Shown in pieces: positions 8,589 to 15,958 of a stretch of 48,609 nucleotides of DNA (positions are counted from its first letter, which is position 1; every line of letters starts with the position of its first letter). Both the position numbers and the translations under genes were made by a program. The DNA comes from Herpetosiphon llansteffanensis. GTDB taxonomy: Bacteria; Chloroflexota; Chloroflexia; Chloroflexales; Herpetosiphonaceae. The stretch is taken from positions 1-48,609 of the forward strand of contig NZ_PUBZ01000104.1 in the NCBI RefSeq assembly GCF_003205875.1, given 5' to 3'. The notes below the pieces were generated by a model, which was not told the origin of the DNA, ran no database searches, and saw only the letters and a program-made list of their open reading frames with translations.

Positions 8589-8622
8589 GGCGTACAAGGC
8601 TAATGAGATTAGCGGGTACGCC
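8589..8622 (+). promoter_or_regulatory. Nested leader hairpin upstream of CSLREA gene 1
   Basis: GGCGTAC (8589-8595) pairs with GTACGCC (8616-8622), and the loop contains a second perfect helix, GCTAAT (8599-8604) with ATTAGC (8608-8613). The structure ends 18 bases before the ATG and directly precedes the GAGGGGG ribosome-binding site. An outer stem of the same total length (34 bases) with a wobble change is found before the second paralogue (10781-10814), while the inner stem is not conserved. It could be a 5'-UTR control element or mRNA-stabilising hairpin. Confidence 0.55.
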
Positions 8623-8640
8623 GTATGAGGGGGTCGTTAT

Positions 8641-10434
8641 ATGCGATTTTTTCGTTGGATTGGCATTGCAAGTTTGGGGTTGGCAATTAGTTGGCAAGCG
8701 GCATCCGCGACCATCAATCAACCGCAAGCCGTGCACACGACGATTACGGTTAATACCTTGGTTGATGATTTTACCGCCAATAATGGCACTTGTTCGTTGC
8801 GCGAGGCGATTCAAGCGGCCAACACGGATTTGGCAGTTGATGCCTGTCCTGCTGGTTCGGCCAGCGATACGATTCAACTGGCGGCAGGCAGCTATCAATT
8901 AAGTTTGACTGGTGCGGAAAGCCCGCAAACAGGCGATCTTGATTTAAATGGCACAATTCAGGTTACCGGCGTAACTTCAGCAACCAGCATTATCAATGCC
9001 AATGACATTGATCGGGCCTTGGAAATTACTGGTGGCAACGTGAGCTTACGCAATCTGCAAGTGCGCAATGGGTTTCATACTGGGCCAGCTAATGAGTTCG
9101 ATACCTATGGCCATGGAATTTTGCATCAGGCAGGCTCCTTGACCATCGATAGCAGCATGATTACGACCAATGGCTATATTACCAGCTCAACGGGTGTTGC
9201 GACCAGTTTTTTTGGTGGCGGCATTGCTTCGCTCACTGGTTATTTAACAATTACCAATAGCTTGGTCGAAAACAATTATGTTAGCGCTGAGGCTATGGGC
9301 AATAGTGGCATTGGGGGTGGACTCTATATTGATGCAAGTACTGTTCAGATCAGCAATTCAAGCTTCCGTCACTCATCAGCGGGAACTGGTGCTGCAATCT
9401 ATAATGATGCTGGCCAATTAACGATCGTCAATTCAACCATTGGGCGACATTTTAATAATGGAGAATTTTCCGGATCGATCTCCACTAATACTGGTCAGAC
9501 GCTTGTAAATGATACGCAATTTGTCAACAACCAGCCTCGAGCAATGTGGATTTCCAGCGGATCGGCGACTGTGACTGACAGTGTATTCAATGGGAATGGC
9601 GGCAATGGCTCGTTCTATTGTTCACAAGGCGGGGCAATTAGTAGCTCTGGTAGATTGAGCGTCAGCAATTCGCGCTTTCTTAATAATTGGGCCAACGAAG
9701 GCGGCGCAATTGCGGTTGTGACGGGAACTGCAAGCATCGATCATAGTGAATTTAGCGGCAATGATGCCCGTGAATTCACGGCAGGCCGCGAAATATGTAT
9801 TGGCGATGGTGGCACGATTAGCACTGGCCAACATGGTCAAGTATTACTTGATTCCAGCACGCTGGCTTATAATCACGCCGATGGCTTCGCCGCAGGAATT
9901 TTTCACAGTACCAACCCCAATCCGTTGATCATTAGCAACTCAACAATTGTTTCGAATACCAATAGTTTATTAAACCCCGAAGACGGCAGCATTGTCGAAT
10001 TCGATGGGCCGGGCATTAGTGCCCTTAATAACTCGACCGTGCAACTGAGCAACACCATTTTGGCGGGCAACCGTAACGATGCCAGCAATGTAGCCCGCGA
10101 TTGTTCAGGCTTGTTCAGCAGCCAAGGCCATGTGCTAATCGAGCATGCCGATGCAGTTTGTAATCTGACCCAAGCCACCGGCGATTTAATTGGGGTGCAG
10201 CCTGAGCTGGGGAGCTTTGATTTCCATGCTGGCGTGACCCGCAGCTTTAGCCTGAACCCCACCAGCCCAACCATTGATGCAGGCCCCAGCGCTTGTGGCG
10301 CAACCGATCAACGCTATTTCCCACGGCCTGTCGATGGCGATAACGACGACCAAGCGCGGTGTGATATTGGAGCCTTCGAGTTTGGCTCGGCAGCAATTCA
10401 GTATCCGATCTATATTCCGATGACGATTAGATAA
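8641..10434 (+). CDS. Secreted CSLREA-domain beta-helix protein, copy 1
   Basis: A 597-residue exported protein. It has a signal peptide (RFFRWIGIASLGLAISWQAASA), the CSLREA motif (GTCSLREAIQAAN, about residues 50-62), then many NSxxxxN-type strands typical of a right-handed parallel beta-helix, and a choice-of-anchor Q-like end (SPTIDAGPSACGATDQRYFPRPVDGD, then CDIGAFEFG). The last residues read IQYPIYIPMTIR, a tail shared in form with other secreted proteins here. ATG 8641 follows GAGGGGG. A close paralogue follows in tandem. A surface or secreted adhesin or structural role is likely, but no enzyme motif is seen. Confidence 0.85.
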   Translation: MRFFRWIGIASLGLAISWQAASATINQPQAVHTTITVNTLVDDFTANNGTCSLREAIQAANTDLAVDACPAGSASDTIQLAAGSYQLSLTGAESPQTGDLDLNGTIQVTGVTSATSIINANDIDRALEITGGNVSLRNLQVRNGFHTGPANEFDTYGHGILHQAGSLTIDSSMITTNGYITSSTGVATSFFGGGIASLTGYLTITNSLVENNYVSAEAMGNSGIGGGLYIDASTVQISNSSFRHSSAGTGAAIYNDAGQLTIVNSTIGRHFNNGEFSGSISTNTGQTLVNDTQFVNNQPRAMWISSGSATVTDSVFNGNGGNGSFYCSQGGAISSSGRLSVSNSRFLNNWANEGGAIAVVTGTASIDHSEFSGNDAREFTAGREICIGDGGTISTGQHGQVLLDSSTLAYNHADGFAAGIFHSTNPNPLIISNSTIVSNTNSLLNPEDGSIVEFDGPGISALNNSTVQLSNTILAGNRNDASNVARDCSGLFSSQGHVLIEHADAVCNLTQATGDLIGVQPELGSFDFHAGVTRSFSLNPTSPTIDAGPSACGATDQRYFPRPVDGDNDDQARCDIGAFEFGSAAIQYPIYIPMTIR

Positions 10435-10461
10435 AAATAAAAATTTGTGCTTTGCCCACGT

Positions 10462-10495
10462 GCCAGTTGGATGCCCAATCCAGCTGGCATTTTTT
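10462..10495 (+). terminator. Rho-independent terminator after CSLREA gene 1
   Basis: GCCAGTTGGAT (10462-10472) pairs with ATCCAGCTGGC (10478-10488) across a five-base loop, one pair being G-T, followed by a run of T. The same terminator with a perfect stem follows the paralogue. Confidence 0.9.
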
Positions 10496-10578
10496 GTTGC
10501 CCGCCAGTTCCATAGACAGATAGATAGTGCGCACAAGTTTCGTGTGCAATGCTAGCATAGGAGTTGGGCGCGCGTTCT

Positions 10579-10616
10579 ATAGTTACATATAGGCCAAATT
10601 AGCCTAAAAGAACTAT
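10579..10616. promoter_or_regulatory. Nested inverted repeat in the gap between CSLREA genes
   Basis: ATAGTT (10579-10584) pairs with AACTAT (10611-10616) and, inside, AGGC (10591-10594) pairs with GCCT (10602-10605). It lies about 120 bases upstream of the promoter for copy 2. The rest of the 10496-10734 stretch shows no gene. Role unknown; it might be an upstream regulator site or a relic. Confidence 0.3.
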
Positions 10617-10734
10617 GGGTTGGGCTTAGATTGCGCACTAAGATACATAGACCTATAGATTGGCTCATTGAATCGATTCAATTCAACCAAGCAGCAAATT
10701 CTGGTTAAAGGTCTACAACGGTTTGGCCCTAATT

Positions 10735-10763
10735 GTGACATGAGACCGGTCTCATAGCATAAT
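10735..10763 (+). promoter_or_regulatory. Promoter of CSLREA gene 2 with palindromic operator in the spacer
   Basis: GTGACA (10735-10740) and CATAAT (10758-10763) are separated by exactly 17 bases, and a perfect 16-base palindrome, ATGAGACCGGTCTCAT (10740-10755), fills that spacer. A dimeric repressor bound here would block RNA polymerase. The centre is CCGG, like the palindromes before the GH5 and GH1 genes. The element is absent upstream of copy 1, so the two paralogues are probably regulated differently. Confidence 0.65.
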
Positions 10764-10780
10764 TAATCGCTGTTGAATTT

Positions 10781-10814
10781 GGCGTGCCATGGAGTTGAGG
10801 TTTTGTGGTACGCC
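10781..10814 (+). promoter_or_regulatory. Leader hairpin upstream of CSLREA gene 2
   Basis: GGCGTGCC (10781-10788) pairs with GGTACGCC (10807-10814) with one G-T pair. The total length (34 bases) and distance to the start codon match the hairpin before copy 1, so the element was duplicated with the gene. The loop differs and lacks the inner helix of copy 1. Confidence 0.5.
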
Positions 10815-10832
10815 GTGTGGTGAGGTAGTGGT

Positions 10833-12626
10833 ATGCATTTTCTACGCTGGATAGGCATTGGGAGTTTGGGGTTGGCAATTAGTTGGCAAGCAGCAGCTGC
10901 GAGCATCAATCAACCGCAGGCGTTGCACACGACGATTACAGTTAATACATTCGTTGATGATCTTACACCCAATAATGGTACATGTTCGTTGCGTGAGGCG
11001 ATTCAGGCCGCCAATACGAATTTGGCGGTTGATGCCTGTCCTGCTGGTTCGGCCAGCGATACGATTCAACTGGCGGCAGGTAGCTATACATTAAGCCTGA
11101 CTGGTGCGGAAAGCCCACAAACTGGCGATCTTGATCTGAATGGGACGATTCAGCTTACTGGTGTGACCTCAGCAACCAGTATTATCAATGCGAATGGCAT
11201 TGATCGGGCCTTGGAAATTACTGGTGGCAATGTGAGCTTACGCAATTTGCAAGTGCGCGAAGGTTTTCTTGGTGGAAGCGTCGAAGAATCGATGGTCTAT
11301 GGCCAAGGCATTTTGCATCGAGCAGGCTCGTTAACCATCGACAATAGCACGCTGACCACCAATGGGATGAGCCCTAACCGAAACAGCCTTGCTTCCGATA
11401 TGTCTGGTGGTGGCATTGCTTCGCTTAGCGGCTATTTGACGATTACCAATAGCTTGATCGAAAAAAATTATGGCCCGTATGTCTATATGGAGAGTGGTGG
11501 GATTGGGGCAGGGCTGTATATCGATGAGAGTACGGTCAGCATCACGAATTCACGCTTTAGCCAATCAACTGGTGGAGCTGGCTCGGCTATCTACAATGAT
11601 GCAGGCCATTTAACGCTTAATAATTCAACCATTGATCGCCATACGGGCATCAATGATTATGCGGCAGCGCTGGTTACAAACTCTGGTCAGACTGTGGTCA
11701 ATGCCAGTATTTTTAGTTTGAATAAACCAGGTGCGATGTGGGTGGGTCGCGGCTCCGCAACGGTCAAAAACAGTCTTTTTAATGGCAATGGTGGCAATGG
11801 CTCGTTCTATTGTTCAAATGGCGGGGCAATTAGCAGTTCTGGCACATTGACGGTCAGTAATTCACGTTTTATTAATAATTGGGCTAACAATGCTGGGGCG
11901 ATTGGAGTTGTGACTGGCACCGCAACTATCGATCATAGCGAATTTAGTGGCAACTCTACTTACCGAACCACAACAGGCCGTGCTGAGTGCCTTGGCGATG
12001 GCGGGGCGATGAGCACAGGCAATGGTGGCAAAGTACGGCTTGATTCAAGCACCATTGCCTATAATCGCGCCGATGGTTTCGCCGCAGGGATTGTTCACAG
12101 CAACAACCCCAATCCGTTGATCATCACCAACTCAACGATTGTTTCGAATACCAACACATTATTGACACCTGACTCTGGCTCCATTGTCGAGAATGATGGG
12201 CCGGGGATTACCGCGCTCTATAGTTCGACCGTGCAGCTGAGCAACACGATTGTGGCAGGTAACCGCAACAGTGCTAGCAATGTAGCCCGCGATTGCTCAG
12301 GCTTGTTCAGCAGCCAAGGCCATGTGCTAATCGAGCATGCCGATGCAGTTTGTAATCTGACCCAAGCCACGGGCGATTTAATTGGGGTGCAGCCTCTGTT
12401 GGGGAGCTTTGATTTTCATGGTGGCGCAACCCGCAGTTTTAGCCTTGATCCCGCTAGCCCAGCTGTTGATGCAGGCCCCAGCACTTGTGGCGCAACCGAT
12501 CAACGCTATTTCCCACGGCCTGTCGATGGCGATGACGACGACCAAGCGCGGTGTGATATTGGGGCCTTCGAGTTTGGTTCGGCAGCAATCCAATATACGT
12601 TCTATATTCCGATGACAATTAAATAG
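10833..12626 (+). CDS. Secreted CSLREA-domain beta-helix protein, copy 2
   Basis: A 597-residue paralogue of the preceding gene, the same length and most similar in the signal peptide, the CSLREA motif (GTCSLREAIQAAN) and the C-terminal third (CDIGAFEFG). The middle has diverged most, in the loops of the beta-helix. The tail reads IQYTFYIPMTIK. ATG 10833 follows GAGGTAG. Leader hairpin, gene and terminator repeat with a spacing of about 2.19 kb, showing a tandem segmental duplication. The promoter with its palindrome is specific to this copy. Secreted beta-helix protein of unknown ligand. Confidence 0.85.
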   Translation: MHFLRWIGIGSLGLAISWQAAAASINQPQALHTTITVNTFVDDLTPNNGTCSLREAIQAANTNLAVDACPAGSASDTIQLAAGSYTLSLTGAESPQTGDLDLNGTIQLTGVTSATSIINANGIDRALEITGGNVSLRNLQVREGFLGGSVEESMVYGQGILHRAGSLTIDNSTLTTNGMSPNRNSLASDMSGGGIASLSGYLTITNSLIEKNYGPYVYMESGGIGAGLYIDESTVSITNSRFSQSTGGAGSAIYNDAGHLTLNNSTIDRHTGINDYAAALVTNSGQTVVNASIFSLNKPGAMWVGRGSATVKNSLFNGNGGNGSFYCSNGGAISSSGTLTVSNSRFINNWANNAGAIGVVTGTATIDHSEFSGNSTYRTTTGRAECLGDGGAMSTGNGGKVRLDSSTIAYNRADGFAAGIVHSNNPNPLIITNSTIVSNTNTLLTPDSGSIVENDGPGITALYSSTVQLSNTIVAGNRNSASNVARDCSGLFSSQGHVLIEHADAVCNLTQATGDLIGVQPLLGSFDFHGGATRSFSLDPASPAVDAGPSTCGATDQRYFPRPVDGDDDDQARCDIGAFEFGSAAIQYTFYIPMTIK

Positions 12627-12648
12627 AAAAATTGTGCTTTGCACGCGT

Positions 12649-12682
12649 GCCAGCTGGATTGGGCATCCAGCTGGCATTTTTT
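12649..12682 (+). terminator. Rho-independent terminator after CSLREA gene 2
   Basis: A perfect 11-bp stem, GCCAGCTGGAT (12649-12659) with ATCCAGCTGGC (12665-12675), then six T. It matches the terminator of copy 1. Confidence 0.92.
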
Positions 12683-12737
12683 ATTGCTTGCATGCTCATT
12701 CTCAACCAATCACCCTTGCCCTGAATGCTATAACGGT

Positions 12738-12801
12738 GGTAGGCTCGCGCATGGCCAAGCGATGCAAAGGCCTGCCTGAGAGCAACGAGGGGTTTGGTTG
12801 C
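12738..12801 (+). promoter_or_regulatory. Structured 5' leader before the S74 fibre gene
   Basis: GGTAGGC (12738-12744) can pair with GCCTGCC (12770-12776). Inside, TCGC (12745-12748) pairs with GCGA (12759-12762) and GCAT (12749-12752) with ATGC (12762-12765), interleaved as a pseudoknot. A second hairpin follows, GCAAC (12782-12786) with GTTGC (12797-12801). The segment GCGATGCAAAGGCC and the late GGTTGCC loosely recall the c-di-GMP-I (GEMM) riboswitch, but the P2 helix is missing, so I do not claim that class. It ends 26 bases before the ATG. Confidence 0.4.
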
Positions 12802-12827
12802 CAGTTATTTATATAGGAGCAGCAATC

Positions 12828-15140
12828 ATGATTCGTAAACGCTATCTCATGCTGATCGGCTTGGTTTTCGCCAGCACATGGCTTCTGCCTGTTGCCGCTC
12901 AGGATCAAACCAACCAGCAACCAGCGGCAGTTTTAGCCCCTTCCGGCGAAACAATTACGTACCAAGGCATGTTAAGAGAAAGTGGCAGCGTCGCAAATGG
13001 AGTCTTTGATTTTCAATTTGGCTTGTATGCGACAGCAACAGGTGGCACGGCTCTGGCAAGCATAACCCAAGCCGATCTGAATGTGAATAATGGTTTATTT
13101 ACAACCCAGCTTAGCTTTGGCGAAGATTTCTTTAATGGTGAAAGCCGTTGGATTGAGCTAGCGGTTAAGGCCGATGCCAGCACGAGTTATACGATTCTTA
13201 CGCCACGTCAGCAGGTGACAGCTGCGCCCTTGGCCTTGGCCTTGCCTGGCTTCTGGACACGCCAAAACATATTTAGCCCCAACCTGATTGGCGGTTACGA
13301 AGGGAATACGGTCACAAGCAATAGCATTGGCAGCACGATTAACGGCGGTGGCAACGTTGATAGTGTGAATAGTGCCTATGATAGCTATAGCGCAATTGGC
13401 GGCGGCGCTGGTAACCGTGCTGGTAGCGATGATGGCGCACCGAGCAATGATGGCTATTCCACGATTGGCGGTGGCATCAACAATATCGCTAGCCAAGAAT
13501 ATGTGGTGATTGGCGGTGGGCAAACCAACAATGTGAGCGGTGCTTGGTCAACGGTTGGCGGCGGGATTAATAATATGATCAGCAGTCGTTATAGTGTGAT
13601 TGCTGGTGGCGGCGGCACAACCGGCAATACAATTTACGACGATTATGGCACGATTGCTGGTGGCAGCGAAAATAGTGCTGGTCTCACAGGCGATGCAGTC
13701 AGCCAAATGTATGCAACTGTTGGTGGCGGTCGCGCCAATGTTGCCAGCGATAATTATACGCTTGTTGGTGGTGGCCGAAGCAACAGCGTGAGCGACGACT
13801 ATTCGACCATTGCTGGTGGCTACAACAATAGTATTGTGGCTCAATTTGCCACGATCAGCGGTGGTGGTAGCGCTACAAGCAGCCAAGCCAACCGAGTTTA
13901 CGACAATTATGGCACAATCGGCGGTGGTAGCAATAATGTCGCTGGGGTAACTGGCGATACGACAAGTCAGCAATATGCCACGGTTGGCGGTGGTGTCAGC
14001 AACACTGCGAGCGAAGATGCTGCAACCGTTGGCGGCGGTAGCGGCAATATTGCCAGTGCTAATTACAGCACGGTTGCTGGTGGCACAAGCAATAACGCCA
14101 GTGCCGATACCAGCAGCATCGGCGGCGGTCAACTCAATGCAGCTAGTGGTAATTACGCGGTGATTGCTGGCGGTCGTGGCAATACTGCTTCTTCGCTGAT
14201 TACGACGATTGGTGGTGGTCAATCGAATCAGGCTACCAACACTGGGGCTTCTATCGGTGGCGGCCAGACCAACACAGCTACGGGCCAATATTCGGTTGTG
14301 GCTGGTGGCGTTAATAACGACGCAACCAATACCTATGCTTCAGTCGTTGGTGGCCTCAACAACCAAGCTGCTGGCGCTGGTACCTTTGTCGGTGGCGGCC
14401 AGAACAACAACGCCAATAGCACGCTCTCGGCAATTCTTGGCGGTAGCGGCAATACAACCTTGGCCGATTATACCGTTGCTGCTGGCGAGAATGCAGTTGC
14501 GGCTCATGCTGGTAGTTTTGTGTGGGCTGGCCAACAAAACAATAAAAAAGATACAGTTTCGACGACTGCACCAGGCCAGTTTATTGTGCGTGCTCCTGGT
14601 GGCGCTTGGTTTGGTAGCAGCACCAAGGTTGTTATCCCCGATGGCGCGATTTTGGCGACCGAAAGTGGCGCTTTTCTGAGTAAAGGTGGCACATGGTCCA
14701 ATTCATCAGATAAAAATCTCAAATCGAATTTTGCAGCGATTGATCCCCAGTTGCTGCTTGATCAGCTGGCTGCGATTCCCGTTCAAGCGTGGAACTATAC
14801 CAGTGAAGGCTCAACAGTGCGCCATATTGGCCCAACGGCCCAAGATTTTTACGCAGCTTTTGGTTTAGGCAGCGACGATCGCCATATTGCTACGGTTGAT
14901 GCTGATGGTGTGGCGCTGGCAGCAATTCAAGGTTTGCATACTTTAGCTACTCAACAAGCCAAAACTATCGATCAACAGGCTGATCAATTGGCGGCCTTTG
15001 ATGCTCGGCTTGCTGCTTTGGAGCGTGGTCAACCAGCATCCAACGGATTTTCATGGGTTTGGCTGCTACCCATGTGCGGGTTGGCACTTGGCTTGGGTTG
15101 GATGCTTGGGCGGCGGAACGCGAAGGGCCGACATGTATGA
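12828..15140 (+). CDS. Trimeric fibre-like surface protein with S74 intramolecular chaperone
   Basis: A 770-residue exported protein: signal peptide (residues 1-25), a globular N-domain with [11 protein letters not shown] and [15 protein letters not shown], then a long array of YadA-head-like repeats of about 14-16 residues (pattern IGGGxxNxAsxxYsxVgGG, about 165-580), and an S74 chaperone (about 620-740) beginning [11 protein letters not shown]627 and K632 have the S-x4-K spacing of the self-cleaving dyad of phage endosialidase chaperones. A coiled coil ([24 protein letters not shown]) leads to a C-terminal membrane helix and basic end (RRNAKGRHV). ATG 12828 follows AGGAG. It overlaps the next gene by ATGA. 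The fibre fold is inferred from motifs. Confidence 0.8.
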   Translation: MIRKRYLMLIGLVFASTWLLPVAAQDQTNQQPAAVLAPSGETITYQGMLRESGSVANGVFDFQFGLYATATGGTALASITQADLNVNNGLFTTQLSFGEDFFNGESRWIELAVKADASTSYTILTPRQQVTAAPLALALPGFWTRQNIFSPNLIGGYEGNTVTSNSIGSTINGGGNVDSVNSAYDSYSAIGGGAGNRAGSDDGAPSNDGYSTIGGGINNIASQEYVVIGGGQTNNVSGAWSTVGGGINNMISSRYSVIAGGGGTTGNTIYDDYGTIAGGSENSAGLTGDAVSQMYATVGGGRANVASDNYTLVGGGRSNSVSDDYSTIAGGYNNSIVAQFATISGGGSATSSQANRVYDNYGTIGGGSNNVAGVTGDTTSQQYATVGGGVSNTASEDAATVGGGSGNIASANYSTVAGGTSNNASADTSSIGGGQLNAASGNYAVIAGGRGNTASSLITTIGGGQSNQATNTGASIGGGQTNTATGQYSVVAGGVNNDATNTYASVVGGLNNQAAGAGTFVGGGQNNNANSTLSAILGGSGNTTLADYTVAAGENAVAAHAGSFVWAGQQNNKKDTVSTTAPGQFIVRAPGGAWFGSSTKVVIPDGAILATESGAFLSKGGTWSNSSDKNLKSNFAAIDPQLLLDQLAAIPVQAWNYTSEGSTVRHIGPTAQDFYAAFGLGSDDRHIATVDADGVALAAIQGLHTLATQQAKTIDQQADQLAAFDARLAALERGQPASNGFSWVWLLPMCGLALGLGWMLGRRNAKGRHV

Positions 15141-15733
15141 AACAGCGCTTAATGTGGTCGATCCTTCCATTGGTAATGATCATGCTTGCGATTCAGTTGG
15201 CCCAAGCTCAAACTAGCGGAATCTTTAGTCTTGAGTGGACGACAATCGATAGCGGCGGCGGCAATAGCAGCGGCGGTGATTTTGACATCCACGGCTCAAT
15301 TGGTCAGTCTGATGCAAATGCTGCCAGCACTGGAGGCGATTTTAGCCTTGAAGGCGGCTTTTGGTATGGCGTGCCAACATTGACCCCAACACCAACCAAT
15401 ACGCCAACCGCAACGGCGACTGAAACGCCAACGAATACACCAACGAATACACCAACGAATACACCAACCAACACACCAACCGCAACTGCGACTCAAACAC
15501 CAACGAATACACCAACGAATACACCAACGAATACACCAACGAATACACCAACGAATACACCAACGAATACACCAACAGTCACGGTGAGTATCACGCCGAC
15601 CAATACGCCAACAGCCACAGCGACCAATACGCCGACGGTGACGGCGACGGCAACGAATCCTACTGCGGCATATCGCGTGTATTTACCTCAAACAATGCGG
15701 GCTGAAACGGCGCTACGCCACAGCAAGCGCTAG
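15137..15733 (+). CDS. Secreted Thr-Pro repeat protein
   Basis: A 198-residue exported protein overlapping the fibre gene by four bases (ATGA), so translation is probably coupled. After the signal peptide comes a small conserved module ([38 protein letters not shown]), which I recognise as common in Chloroflexota secreted proteins. A low-complexity stalk of TPTNTP repeats (about residues 85-175) follows. The end is [12 protein letters not shown] plus ten more residues. The stalk resembles a cell-wall spacer, and the YLP-type tail suggests surface sorting. No separate ribosome-binding site is needed if coupling occurs. Function unknown. Confidence 0.75.
   Translation: MKQRLMWSILPLVMIMLAIQLAQAQTSGIFSLEWTTIDSGGGNSSGGDFDIHGSIGQSDANAASTGGDFSLEGGFWYGVPTLTPTPTNTPTATATETPTNTPTNTPTNTPTNTPTATATQTPTNTPTNTPTNTPTNTPTNTPTNTPTVTVSITPTNTPTATATNTPTVTATATNPTAAYRVYLPQTMRAETALRHSKR
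15428..15576 (+). repeat. 12-bp coding minisatellite (ACCAACGAATAC)n
   Basis: Two near-perfect arrays, 15428-15478 (about three to four copies) and 15497-15576 (about six to seven copies), encode TNTP units of the Thr-Pro stalk. Identical consecutive codons show recent expansion by slippage or recombination, so length is likely to vary between strains. Confidence 0.85.
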
Positions 15734-15742
15734 CATGCAAAG

Positions 15743-15779
15743 AGCTTGATCAAACAGAATAAATATGTTTGATCAAGCT
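15743..15779 (+). terminator. Hairpin terminator after the Thr-Pro protein gene
   Basis: A perfect 13-bp inverted repeat, AGCTTGATCAAAC (15743-15755) with GTTTGATCAAGCT (15767-15779), separated by 11 bases. No real T run follows, so termination efficiency is uncertain. Confidence 0.55.
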
Positions 15780-15823
15780 TCAATCCTCATCAAGCGCTGC
15801 CAACTGGTTTTAACACGAATGAC

Positions 15824-15851
15824 TTGACACATTATTAAATTGTGTTAATAT
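15824..15851 (+). promoter_or_regulatory. Promoter of the GH5 gene
   Basis: A perfect TTGACA (15824-15829) and TAATAT (15846-15851) are separated by 16 bases. The palindromic operator at 15862-15885 follows directly, over the expected transcription start, consistent with repression. Confidence 0.65.
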
Positions 15852-15861
15852 TTATCGTATC

Positions 15862-15885
15862 GGTATCGTTTCCGGAAACGATACC
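15862..15885 (+). promoter_or_regulatory. 24-bp perfect palindrome, LacI-like operator
   Basis: GGTATCGTTTCC is followed immediately by its exact reverse complement (GGAAACGATACC). The central CG and the position just downstream of a strong promoter are typical of LacI/GalR-family operators controlling glycoside-hydrolase genes. No LacI-type gene lies in this window. Confidence 0.75.
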
Positions 15886-15958
15886 AGAATGTTCGCGCTT
15901 TTCAAGTTTCTCAACCGATGCTATTCGACAGACAGTCCATCGTTCAAGGAGGAACAGG

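Noticed and set aside
12738-12801. c-di-GMP-I riboswitch
   Set aside because: Only short segments resemble the consensus and the P2 helix is missing; kept as an unassigned structured leader.
13548-14288. Long minus-strand frame opposite the fibre gene repeats
   Set aside because: It is a shadow of the GGxxN repeats; the + frame has signal peptide, S74 domain and proper start.
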